A stretch of 33,119 nt of DNA from Thermoplasmata archaeon. Its GTDB lineage: Archaea > Thermoplasmatota > Thermoplasmata > Thermoplasmatales > Thermoplasmataceae. Made by a program: the position numbers and the translations under genes. The notes below the pieces were generated by a model that did no database searches, was not told the DNA's origin, and saw nothing but the letters and a program-made list of their open reading frames with translations. The stretch covers positions 1 to 33,119 of the forward strand of contig JAJZXS010000014.1 of the NCBI GenBank assembly GCA_021806295.1, given 5' to 3'. Position 1 is the first letter of the stretch, and each line of letters begins with the position of its first letter. Below are positions 24,656 to 32,052 of this stretch, piece by piece.

Positions 24656-26537
24656 TACTGTATATCTATGGTATTATAGGTCCGGAAAGATAGTGAAAAA
24701 ATCTTTCAATAACCGCACATGGATATTTGTTTCAGGAGACGACTATGATTTAGGCATACTTGAAAAGAGCCTGGATGCAACCAGCTATATTTACAGATAT
24801 ACACAAATGAGTGACATTTATGGAACAAATACTGGTATACAGATATATATGAGGCCTTCCAGGATTCCCGATCTTGTGTCCAGAATAGAGCATTCATTTG
24901 GCTACAGGCTAAGGATATACAATGCTGATATAAACGTTATTTTACGGTTTATGGCAACAAGGAATCTGGAATTTTACAGGCTGAAAAATTTATATGAAGA
25001 GGATGTAAATGTAAACAGTGTGGAGATATACCCTGTGGCAGCCAATGGGAAAATTAAATCTGTTGCAATTAATGGAAAAAAATATAGTAATGATTTGTAC
25101 GGTGCGGTTTACAGATCCATAGAAGAGAATGATATTATTGTATACAGAAATTATTCCGGAGAGTTCATAACACTGCTCCGTGAGATGAAAAAATATGGCT
25201 ACGTAATCAATACAGTATTCGGCCATGAAAGGTCTATCGAATCCTATGGCAGGCATTCGTATATACCGGGGACTGTAAAAATTAAAAACAAAATATGCAT
25301 AAATGCCGATTCTTTTATTTACAGTGAATCTGGACTTTCGGGCATATTTGAACTGTCCAGGGTATCGTCAATGCCAGCCGAGATCGTATCTTCAATAACC
25401 CCTGGAACGGTGGTATCTGCAGTTGAAGTGAAAGAGGCTTTGAAAAGGAAAATACTGGTTCCATTCAGAAAGGATGATTATGAAATAGCAAAGACGCCCC
25501 GTGAATTTTTCGGTGCAGATGTTGGGGGCATTGTTTTTAACCCTGAACCCGGTGTGTATAGAAATGTCTATGAAATAGATTTTTCATCAATGTATCCCGG
25601 CATAATAGTCAATTACGGTATATCCCCTGAAAATATCTCAGGGCAAAAAACCTCTTACCTTTCATCATTTTTGAGGGATTTACTGGAAAGAAGATTGTTT
25701 TACAAAGCGATAAGTGGCAGGGCTGATCTGTATTCAAGAAGGAATATAGCACTGAAAACACTTTTACTCAACTCTTTCGGATATACAGGCTACAAAAATG
25801 CCAAATTCGGCAGGATAGATGTGCATGAAAAAATCACATATACCGGGAGGATGATAATAGAAACTGCCATGAGGATTGCAGAGAAGAATAATTTCAGGGT
25901 TTTGCATGGGGTTGTGGATTCTCTCTGGCTCTCTGGCAATGGCAACATAATAAAAACTATAAATGAGATAAAGGAAAAAACAGGAATACCCATTGTTGTG
26001 GACTCACATTATAAATGGATTGCGTTCATGCCCCAGAATAATGGGATAGGGTCTGCAAACAGGTATATAGGTTTGCGCACTGATAACACCTTCAAGGTCA
26101 GAGGTATAGAAATGCGCAGAATAGATTCACCGGAACTGGTAAAAAAATTCCAGAGAGATGCATTGAATATTTTAAAATGCGATTTTCACCAGCTAAATGG
26201 TAAATCCGGGGAACTTGACAGACTGAAAAGGACATATATGAAAATGGATGGATTTCCCATTGATGATTTCAGGATACAGCTGGGCATAAACAGGCATATT
26301 GAGGAATACAGTGTGAAGAATATTACGTATTACCTCATGAAAACTGCAGGATATGGGCGTGGATTATGCCCTGGCATGTCTGTTTCAGGAATTGTAATGG
26401 ACAAAGGCCACAATATTATACTTGAAAATACAGAATTTTTTGACAGGAAATATTATTCCAAACTTCTTGAAAGGGCATTCAAACCCTTTGATTTTATTGT
26501 TTCACATTCTTTCTATAATATCCCTTATTTTAATTGA
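24624..26537 (+). CDS. divergent family-B DNA polymerase, PolB2-like, with altered motif C
   Basis: A 637-residue family-B polymerase, shorter than replicative archaeal PolB (about 780). Numbering from ATG 24624. N-terminal and exonuclease-like domain at about 1-285: a DxE-like position reads SVE near 132-134 and the ExoII aspartate cannot be found, so proofreading is probably lost. Motif A: GGIVFNPEP then EIDFSSMYPGII, with Asp319 kept. Motif B: KTLLLNSFGYTGY with Lys378 and Asn383 kept. Motif C: canonical YGDTDS reads HGVVDS (429-433), so the first Asp is Val430 (GTT at 25911-25913) while Asp432 is kept. Then NRYIGL replaces KKRYxGL. The pattern fits the PolB2 group, long described as inactivated but linked to damage-induced mutagenesis in Sulfolobales. 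Reduced or specialised synthesis is likely. Its 3' end overlaps the Orc1/Cdc6 gene by 36 bases. Confidence 0.88.
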   Translation: MDRIINATGSDTVYLWYYRSGKIVKKSFNNRTWIFVSGDDYDLGILEKSLDATSYIYRYTQMSDIYGTNTGIQIYMRPSRIPDLVSRIEHSFGYRLRIYNADINVILRFMATRNLEFYRLKNLYEEDVNVNSVEIYPVAANGKIKSVAINGKKYSNDLYGAVYRSIEENDIIVYRNYSGEFITLLREMKKYGYVINTVFGHERSIESYGRHSYIPGTVKIKNKICINADSFIYSESGLSGIFELSRVSSMPAEIVSSITPGTVVSAVEVKEALKRKILVPFRKDDYEIAKTPREFFGADVGGIVFNPEPGVYRNVYEIDFSSMYPGIIVNYGISPENISGQKTSYLSSFLRDLLERRLFYKAISGRADLYSRRNIALKTLLLNSFGYTGYKNAKFGRIDVHEKITYTGRMIIETAMRIAEKNNFRVLHGVVDSLWLSGNGNIIKTINEIKEKTGIPIVVDSHYKWIAFMPQNNGIGSANRYIGLRTDNTFKVRGIEMRRIDSPELVKKFQRDALNILKCDFHQLNGKSGELDRLKRTYMKMDGFPIDDFRIQLGINRHIEEYSVKNITYYLMKTAGYGRGLCPGMSVSGIVMDKGHNIILENTEFFDRKYYSKLLERAFKPFDFIVSHSFYNIPYFN

Positions 26538-27590
26538 AAGTATGGAAACAGGCACGTCGTTTATTGATATATGCTTTGAAACCCCAGACCGGTTGCCACG
26601 ACTTTGAAGGGATGAAGATATTATATCCAGGCTTTCCAGTTTACGGATTACCCGGTATATTTCAGGCCTGTTGAGCGTCATGCCGTATGATTCAGCGGTT
26701 AACCTTACCTGATTTTCAACTGCATGCATATCCACAAAAAGTTTATCTCCAAGAATGCTGCATATTGATAAAAGAACAAGAAGTTCCCTTTTATCAAGCA
26801 GCGACAATTTACTTTCTGTTATATATGGATTTATGAGAGAAACAGCCGAGCGTACATCGTCATTATTTATAGATTCAGATAATCTGTATTCTGCCATGTA
26901 AGATGCCTTCTGTAAAAGTTCTATGGCAAATCTTGCACTGCCGACTGGGGCAGATATATCTGAAATATATTTTATTATTGAATCATTATATGTACCCTGC
27001 CCGAGTGATAATGCAGCCCTTTCCGATATGATTCTGTATATTTCACTGCCACTGTATTTATTGAATTTTAGCTCAACTATGGTTCCATATTTCTTTTCCA
27101 TATAGCTGAATGGATTTTCCATGGATATTAATATACTGCTTAGTTTAGTTCCATAAATTTCAGATGCACGGAATAAATTATATAATCCATCTGTATCATT
27201 TTTCAACAGAGTAGTTGCCTCGTCTATTACAAGCACAGTGCTTCCACGAAAAGATATTATTGAATTTAATGTGGAAAAAATATCCAGGAAAGAGAGACCC
27301 CGATATGATACTGGCCTTCCAAGTCTGGATAGGACATGTTCAAGCAGTGCCTTAATATTTTTGAATGAAAGTGCATTCTCATAAATAATAGATTTATTAT
27401 CCCTCATAAGGAATTTTACTGTTGATGTCTTTCCTGTTCCAGAATCCCCATGTATTATTATATTATTTGAAATTCCACTTCTGGCCGGATTTAAAATGGA
27501 TGACTGTATGGTTGCTATTTTATCATCTCTGAAAAATAATTTTTCCGGGACATAGGATGTATCCAGAGGAGCAGGATTCACAACAATCAT
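26502..27590 (-). CDS. Orc1/Cdc6 family AAA+ ATPase
   Basis: A 362-residue archaeal Orc1/Cdc6 protein. Seen: YVPEKLFFRDDKI at residues 13-25 (the family's entry motif), Walker A GDSGTGKTST at 48-57, Walker B VLVIDEATTLL at 119-129 with Asp123/Glu124, sensor-1 region SILISMENP, sensor-2 GSARFAIELL, and a C-terminal winged helix with PEIYRVIRKLESLDIISS. All ATPase residues are present. It may be an origin-binding initiator or a paralogue acting as transcription regulator, like Orc1-2 of Sulfolobus in the DNA-damage response. Convergent with and overlapping the PolB2-like gene. Leaderless start at ATG 27590 with a TATA box at 27612-27621. Confidence 0.93.
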   Translation of the reverse strand: MIVVNPAPLDTSYVPEKLFFRDDKIATIQSSILNPARSGISNNIIIHGDSGTGKTSTVKFLMRDNKSIIYENALSFKNIKALLEHVLSRLGRPVSYRGLSFLDIFSTLNSIISFRGSTVLVIDEATTLLKNDTDGLYNLFRASEIYGTKLSSILISMENPFSYMEKKYGTIVELKFNKYSGSEIYRIISERAALSLGQGTYNDSIIKYISDISAPVGSARFAIELLQKASYMAEYRLSESINNDDVRSAVSLINPYITESKLSLLDKRELLVLLSICSILGDKLFVDMHAVENQVRLTAESYGMTLNRPEIYRVIRKLESLDIISSSLQSRGNRSGVSKHISINDVPVSILSIKIRDIIERM

Positions 27591-27611
27591 GATAAATGAG
27601 TTTTAAACAGA

Positions 27612-27621
27612 TTATAAATTT
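27612..27621 (-). promoter_or_regulatory. TATA element of the orc1/cdc6 gene
   Basis: AATTTATAAT on the minus strand centred 26 bases before ATG 27590. Confidence 0.55.
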
Positions 27622-27840
27622 TTCCTGTTATAGATATACTGAAAAATACTGGGTTTATTTGTACACGGTTTTTCCAGAATTCGTAAAGCAAAGAATAGGC
27701 ATATAAATAAATATATTTATTATCATAATAGTATATATACCCATATTATTATCGCCAATGTATATCAATTTATAATAAATAAGGCACAAAATTTATGTAT
27801 ATAGAATATTTATATTAATATATTATGTTTTATATTAGAT

Positions 27841-27850
27841 AAATATTTAA
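27841..27850 (+). promoter_or_regulatory. TATA element of the NCS1 permease gene
   Basis: AAATATTTAA centred about 29 bases before ATG 27875. Confidence 0.45.
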
Positions 27851-27874
27851 GTATTTTGGTAATCTTATCATTCA

Positions 27875-29311
27875 ATGCCAGGAGAAAATAACGATAAGGT
27901 AATAATGGATGGTTTTGAAGTAGTGGGTGTCAATCCAATACCTAAAAAAGAAAGAAACATGACTTCGTGGAAATTTTTTATATTCTGGGCAATGGCAAGT
28001 GGTGCGGCCCTTGTTCCCATAGCCGGTGAAAAACTTTACAATATGGGGTTAATATATGCAATTATAGCTATTCTCCTGGCAACAGGGATAGGATTGATAC
28101 CTGCAGGCCTTATATCTGATATGGGAAGGCAGATACCGGTACCATCTCTGGTAGTGGCCAGGAAAACATACGGATATATGTCGTCCGGTGGTTATTCACT
28201 TATATTCACATTTTTGAATCTTGGGTATTTCGGACTTAACGATAGTGTGGGGGCGCTTATAATTAGCAGCCTCACCCATACATCAATAATTGACTGGTAC
28301 ATTATTATGGGCGGCATACAGATACTTCTTGTTCTGCTGGGAGCCAGATGGCTAGAATATTTTTTCAGGTACACCGCACCCCTTCTAATAATTAGCTTCG
28401 GAATACTGACATATTTCCTCTTCACAACATACAGGATAAATACGGCATCATTGCTTACCCCTATAGGGCCATTTACCTGGGGTGCAGCGCTGGATTTTCT
28501 ACTGGGCTTTTCCATACTGGCATGGACATATAAAATATCTACGCAGACCAGATTCGGAGTTCCGTTCTCAGGCAGGGAAAAAAGAAAGACAAGGACAGGC
28601 TACTTTGTTGCAAGCCCGATCGGGATAATGCTGCCTGTTCTTCTTATGGGAATAGTTGGATTTTTCGGCAACAGCGTTGATCCTGGAACAGGATGGAATG
28701 TGGCTGTACTGGCATTTCCGGGCGTTCATGGGATATATAGGATTGTGATTATTATAGCTGCTGTACTGCTTGCACTTTCACTGATACATCCAAATGCCAT
28801 GAATCTTTATCCCGCAACGGCGGATCTTCTGACGTCCCTTCAACCGCTATTCGGGAAAAGCGTACATGAAAAATGGGCACAGCCAGTGGCAACACTTCTT
28901 CTTGGAATAGGCGGAATAGTGCTGGCAATAGCAGGTATTCTAGCACGCATATCATCTTTTATAGATATACTGGAAGCCATTATATTCCCGTTCACGTTCA
29001 TACTAATTTTTGACTGGTTTATGCGACTGAGACACACAACAAAAATAAATGATTATTATAAAATACCTGGGACTTTGAAAAATAACGTAAGAGCGGGTGC
29101 ATTGATTCCAGCTATAATAGGTACAGTTATAGCAATATTCGGGATAGGCCCATACGATTATATATTTGCATATTTCCCTGAAGCCCTTTTCGGATCGCTT
29201 GTGGGGCTGCTGCTTTACGCAGTTATTTACCATTTCAGTGCCAGTGAAACTGAAAAACAAAACATTGAAAAAATGGTAGATTATGATAAATTTGACATGG
29301 AATCAGAATAG
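27875..29311 (+). CDS. NCS1 family permease (cytosine/purine/hydantoin type)
   Basis: A 478-residue carrier of the nucleobase:cation symporter-1 family with about twelve helices. Seen: FEVVGVNPIPKKERNMTSWKFFIFWAMASG at residues 14-43, the NCS1 entry sequence of a short cytoplasmic leader and first helix; GLIPAGLISDMGRQIPVPSLVVARKTYG (about 72-98), the loop and helix 3 pattern of CodB/Mhp1-like proteins; and a charged C-terminal tail. Substrates in the family are cytosine, purines, allantoin, hydantoins and thiamine. The hydantoinase-like pair at 3411-6895 makes a hydantoin conceivable, but the two are 20 kb apart, so this is weak. Monocistronic. Confidence 0.88.
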   Translation: MPGENNDKVIMDGFEVVGVNPIPKKERNMTSWKFFIFWAMASGAALVPIAGEKLYNMGLIYAIIAILLATGIGLIPAGLISDMGRQIPVPSLVVARKTYGYMSSGGYSLIFTFLNLGYFGLNDSVGALIISSLTHTSIIDWYIIMGGIQILLVLLGARWLEYFFRYTAPLLIISFGILTYFLFTTYRINTASLLTPIGPFTWGAALDFLLGFSILAWTYKISTQTRFGVPFSGREKRKTRTGYFVASPIGIMLPVLLMGIVGFFGNSVDPGTGWNVAVLAFPGVHGIYRIVIIIAAVLLALSLIHPNAMNLYPATADLLTSLQPLFGKSVHEKWAQPVATLLLGIGGIVLAIAGILARISSFIDILEAIIFPFTFILIFDWFMRLRHTTKINDYYKIPGTLKNNVRAGALIPAIIGTVIAIFGIGPYDYIFAYFPEALFGSLVGLLLYAVIYHFSASETEKQNIEKMVDYDKFDMESE

Positions 29312-29445
29312 TTCTATAATATCAAGAATTGAGAAGTCCATAGCATGGTTTCATTTAAACGGTTTTTATCAACTATTCCCTAAAAATTTTTTATAAAGTG
29401 CTGTTTTTAATATATCCCTGTGCCGTATTAATAAAAAATAAATTG

Positions 29446-30960
29446 TTATTTCTGGTTAATGAGGCTTTCTATACGGTTGACAACATAGCTTTTATCCATG
29501 CTGGAAAGGAAATAGCCAAGTCTCGGTCCCCTATCTTTATCTATGAAAATCCTGTAAAACATTGTAAATATATCCTTGGGAGTTAGATTTCTTTCACCTA
29601 TTATACTGTAAATTATAGAGTGTATAGACTCAGATGTCCATTCAGACCTGTTTATTTTATCGAGGAATTCCTGCATTATAGATTTCTGAGCCTCGGTGAG
29701 AAGGAATTCCTTATCTGTGAGCGCGAACTTTATGTTATCAGGTGCGTATTTGGACAGCCAGTATTTTGCTATTGCTATTTCATTTTTAAGATAATCGTCT
29801 ATTTCGTCCTTGTCATAACCACTTCTTTTCAGGGCAGATAGCAGGGAGGATTCATTACTGTATATCTGAACCAGTGTTACAATATGCCTGAAATTTATTT
29901 TCTCAGGGGCATCCAGGATTTTTATTCTGGACATTTCATAGATACGTTTAAAATTCTCGTTATTGGATTCGTCTAGTCCAAAGTATGCCCGCTCCATTTT
30001 TTCATAATCATCGATAAGGTTAAGCAACCCCATCCCCGGGTCAAAGTCTATATGCCTGCCCGGGTCATTCTTTGCGATCAGAAACCTTAATATTTCAGGT
30101 GGTGCGAAGGTTGTTACTTCTGAGGCAGTTATTGCCACGCCAGTAGATGAGTGCATTACCCCAACGCCCTTTAGAAGTATCCTCTCATACATGAGCGGGA
30201 CAGGTGGCGAAATTTTATAGACCTTTCCCGCTATTTCCTTTCCTGTATCGTATGACCCACCTGCCGCAGCATGATCTTTTCCGAAGGGCTCTACAGTTAC
30301 TCCAAGGGTGAACCACTTTGCAGGCCATTCAACACGCCATGGCATTTTCCCATCATCCTTCCTTATGTCAGCCCTATCTTCGTTGCCGCATGCACGGCAC
30401 CGGTAATAGGCGTATGGTTCTTCATATTTTGTGACAGTTGATGAGTTAATTTTACCGCACTTTGAACATCTGGGTTCGTATGGATACCAGTTTTCATCCA
30501 GGTCATAGCCGGCAATGTCATGCATAATTTTTGCGATTTCCTGCCTCTGGTTCATTGCCATATTTATTGCATTTGCAAGTTTTCCATCCCGGTAAAGCCC
30601 TGTTGTGCTTATTACCTCAACATTGACATTTATTTTTGCCAGGGTCTCCAGGAATGGTTTCAAAAAGTAATCTGAGTATTTCCCGTTGCCGTCGGGAGCC
30701 GGTATATAGCTGAGTGGCATTCCAACATACTGGGAATAACTGCTGTCAAGAAACGGGTATACCTTTCTCAAAGGATCAAGGTCATCGCACAGGTAGATAA
30801 ATCTTGTTTCCAGTTTTTTATCCTGCAATGCCCTGTTTATTATGTCACCTGTCAGGATTTCCCTCATATTTCCCACATGAATTGGGCCTGAGGGTGATAT
30901 CCCTGTTGATACCGTCTGCTTTCCCTTCAGGTTTTCAACCAAGGCGTCCGCCCAGTACAT
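29446..30960 (-). CDS. lysS: lysyl-tRNA synthetase, class I
   Basis: A 504-residue class I LysRS, the form found in most archaea and a few bacteria. Seen: the HIGH-type motif PSGPIHVGN at residues 23-31; a zinc-binding insertion with CSKCGK and CRACGN near residues 164-196; EPFGKDHAAAGGSYDTG; the KMSKS region reading VMHSSTG (about 268-274), where the usual lysines are absent; and a C-terminal helical anticodon-binding domain. Charges tRNA-Lys. It is last in the operon HIT-gfcR-lysS with 2 bases between gfcR and lysS. Length is normal for the class. Confidence 0.95.
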   Translation of the reverse strand: MYWADALVENLKGKQTVSTGISPSGPIHVGNMREILTGDIINRALQDKKLETRFIYLCDDLDPLRKVYPFLDSSYSQYVGMPLSYIPAPDGNGKYSDYFLKPFLETLAKINVNVEVISTTGLYRDGKLANAINMAMNQRQEIAKIMHDIAGYDLDENWYPYEPRCSKCGKINSSTVTKYEEPYAYYRCRACGNEDRADIRKDDGKMPWRVEWPAKWFTLGVTVEPFGKDHAAAGGSYDTGKEIAGKVYKISPPVPLMYERILLKGVGVMHSSTGVAITASEVTTFAPPEILRFLIAKNDPGRHIDFDPGMGLLNLIDDYEKMERAYFGLDESNNENFKRIYEMSRIKILDAPEKINFRHIVTLVQIYSNESSLLSALKRSGYDKDEIDDYLKNEIAIAKYWLSKYAPDNIKFALTDKEFLLTEAQKSIMQEFLDKINRSEWTSESIHSIIYSIIGERNLTPKDIFTMFYRIFIDKDRGPRLGYFLSSMDKSYVVNRIESLINQK

Positions 30961-30962
30961 TA

Positions 30963-31544
30963 TTATCCCACCATGGTGGCCCTTATGAGAGACCTTACAC
31001 GAACACCGTTGATTTCATCGGTACTCAATTTTGAAACAAGTACAACGCATAATGATACCTCTCCGCCCTTATTCCTTACATCGTCAATGGTTCTTTTCAT
31101 AGTTTCGCCGGTACTGATTACATCGTCCACAATGACGATTTTCTTTCCACTTACGCCTGCAAAATTACTGCTGAAAAGGCCCTCCTTTCTTGATGGGTGT
31201 GGCCTGTATACTATTAACTCCCTCTCCAGAAGATCTGACATCATTGTGGCATATGGAATCCCATTTATTGTAATTCCCATAATTGATGTAAATTCATCAT
31301 CCGGCACTTCCTCCGTGACTATATCAGACATAATCTCTGCAATTTTTTCTATCCTGTTGCCGAATACGCCAATGCTTCTCCATCCTATCTTTGTATCAGA
31401 TATTCTGCTGCCCTTAAGATCCTTGCTTAAAAGCCACGTTATTGTATTCACTGAAAGGTGAAGCTCTGTAGAGATTTCCTTATCCGACATGCCCTTATTC
31501 TTCAATTCCATTGCCCGGCTGTATAATTCTTCAAGACTTTTCAT
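30963..31544 (-). CDS. gfcR: GfcR-like regulator: HTH fused to PyrE-like phosphoribosyltransferase domain
   Basis: A 193-residue protein with an N-terminal helix-turn-helix (about residues 19-41, [22 protein letters not shown]) and a C-terminal orotate-phosphoribosyltransferase-like domain with the PRPP loop [12 protein letters not shown] at 137-148. This architecture is that of the archaeal PyrE-like transcription regulators; the haloarchaeal one, GfcR, activates sugar-breakdown genes. Inferred role: DNA-binding regulator sensing PRPP or a nucleotide. It overlaps the HIT gene stop by 4 bases and precedes lysS by 2. Targets cannot be told from this window. Confidence 0.9.
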   Translation of the reverse strand: MKSLEELYSRAMELKNKGMSDKEISTELHLSVNTITWLLSKDLKGSRISDTKIGWRSIGVFGNRIEKIAEIMSDIVTEEVPDDEFTSIMGITINGIPYATMMSDLLERELIVYRPHPSRKEGLFSSNFAGVSGKKIVIVDDVISTGETMKRTIDDVRNKGGEVSLCVVLVSKLSTDEINGVRVRSLIRATMVG

Positions 31545-31966
31545 AATTTTACCCCTTTAATGCCTTCCCTTATTCTGGCTGCGACAATTTCAAGGTCGCC
31601 AATGCTTGCAGTTTCTCTTTCCCAGTTTATCTTTTTTCTGTAATATCTCGGTATGATGTGTACATGGTAATGCATCACTACCTGGTTTGCAACCCGGCCG
31701 TTATTTTGACCTATATTCAGGCCGTCTGTTTTCAGTGTTTCCTTTACGGCTATTGCTATACGTTTAACCACAAGCTGCAATTCCATATATATTTCCTTAT
31801 CAATATCAAATATATTTTCATAATGGTTTCTTGGTATTACAAGAACATGCCCTTCCTCAATGGGGGCGTTATCCATAAAGGCCAGTATGTTTGGACTTCT
31901 GTAAACAAATGCAGCGTTTTCCTTGACCGCTATTTCCCTGCAGAAAATGCATGTTTCATCGTACAT
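31541..31966 (-). CDS. HIT family nucleotide hydrolase
   Basis: A 141-residue histidine-triad protein. Seen: zinc cysteines CIFC at 6-9, [18 protein letters not shown] (about 39-56), and the catalytic triad HYHVHIIPR with His99, His101 and His103. HIT proteins hydrolyse dinucleoside polyphosphates or nucleoside phosphoramidates such as AMP-lysine; the lysyl-adenylate link is notable because lysS is in the same operon. First gene of the HIT-gfcR-lysS operon; the promoter lies between this gene and the TnpB element. Confidence 0.93.
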   Translation of the reverse strand: MYDETCIFCREIAVKENAAFVYRSPNILAFMDNAPIEEGHVLVIPRNHYENIFDIDKEIYMELQLVVKRIAIAVKETLKTDGLNIGQNNGRVANQVVMHYHVHIIPRYYRKKINWERETASIGDLEIVAARIREGIKGVKL

Positions 31967-31986
31967 TTAAAGTATATTATATACAC

Positions 31987-31994
31987 TATAAAAA
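31987..31994 (-). promoter_or_regulatory. TATA element of the HIT-gfcR-lysS operon
   Basis: TTTTTATA on the minus strand centred 25 bases before ATG 31966. It lies about 20 bases from the presumed end of the TnpB element. Confidence 0.5.
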
Positions 31995-32031
31995 ATATTT
32001 CCGTTTACGTATCGATTGAGCCTGTGAGCTA

Positions 32032-32052
32032 CCTCATGCTAAAACATTGAGG
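32032..32052 (-). repeat. imperfect hairpin at the IS605-type right end
   Basis: Arms CCTCATG (32032-32038) and CATTGAGG (32045-32052) pair as seven base pairs with one bulged T at 32048 and a six-base loop. It spans the tnpB stop codon. Bulged hairpins of this kind are bound by TnpA at IS605 ends, and the same end encodes the 3' part of the TnpB guide RNA. Confidence 0.65.

Larger units (their letters stand above)
27591..27874. other. AT-rich divergent region between orc1/cdc6 and the NCS1 permease
   Basis: A 284-base gene-free stretch, very AT-rich from about 27690 to 27850. It carries both divergent promoters. Archaeal origins often lie beside orc1/cdc6 genes, so it was examined for origin-recognition boxes: no GC-tract box pairs were found. 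CTGAAAAATACTGG near 27639 and TTTTTCCAG near 27670 are only roughly inverted. An origin is possible but not supported. Confidence 0.4.

Noticed and set aside
24624-26537. Main replicative PolB
   Set aside because: Too short, exonuclease residues not found, and motif C altered; a standard PolB is expected elsewhere in the genome.
27591-27874. Replication origin beside orc1/cdc6
   Set aside because: AT-rich and well placed, but no origin-recognition-box pairs with G tracts; only rough inverted similarity. Kept as an intergenic note only.
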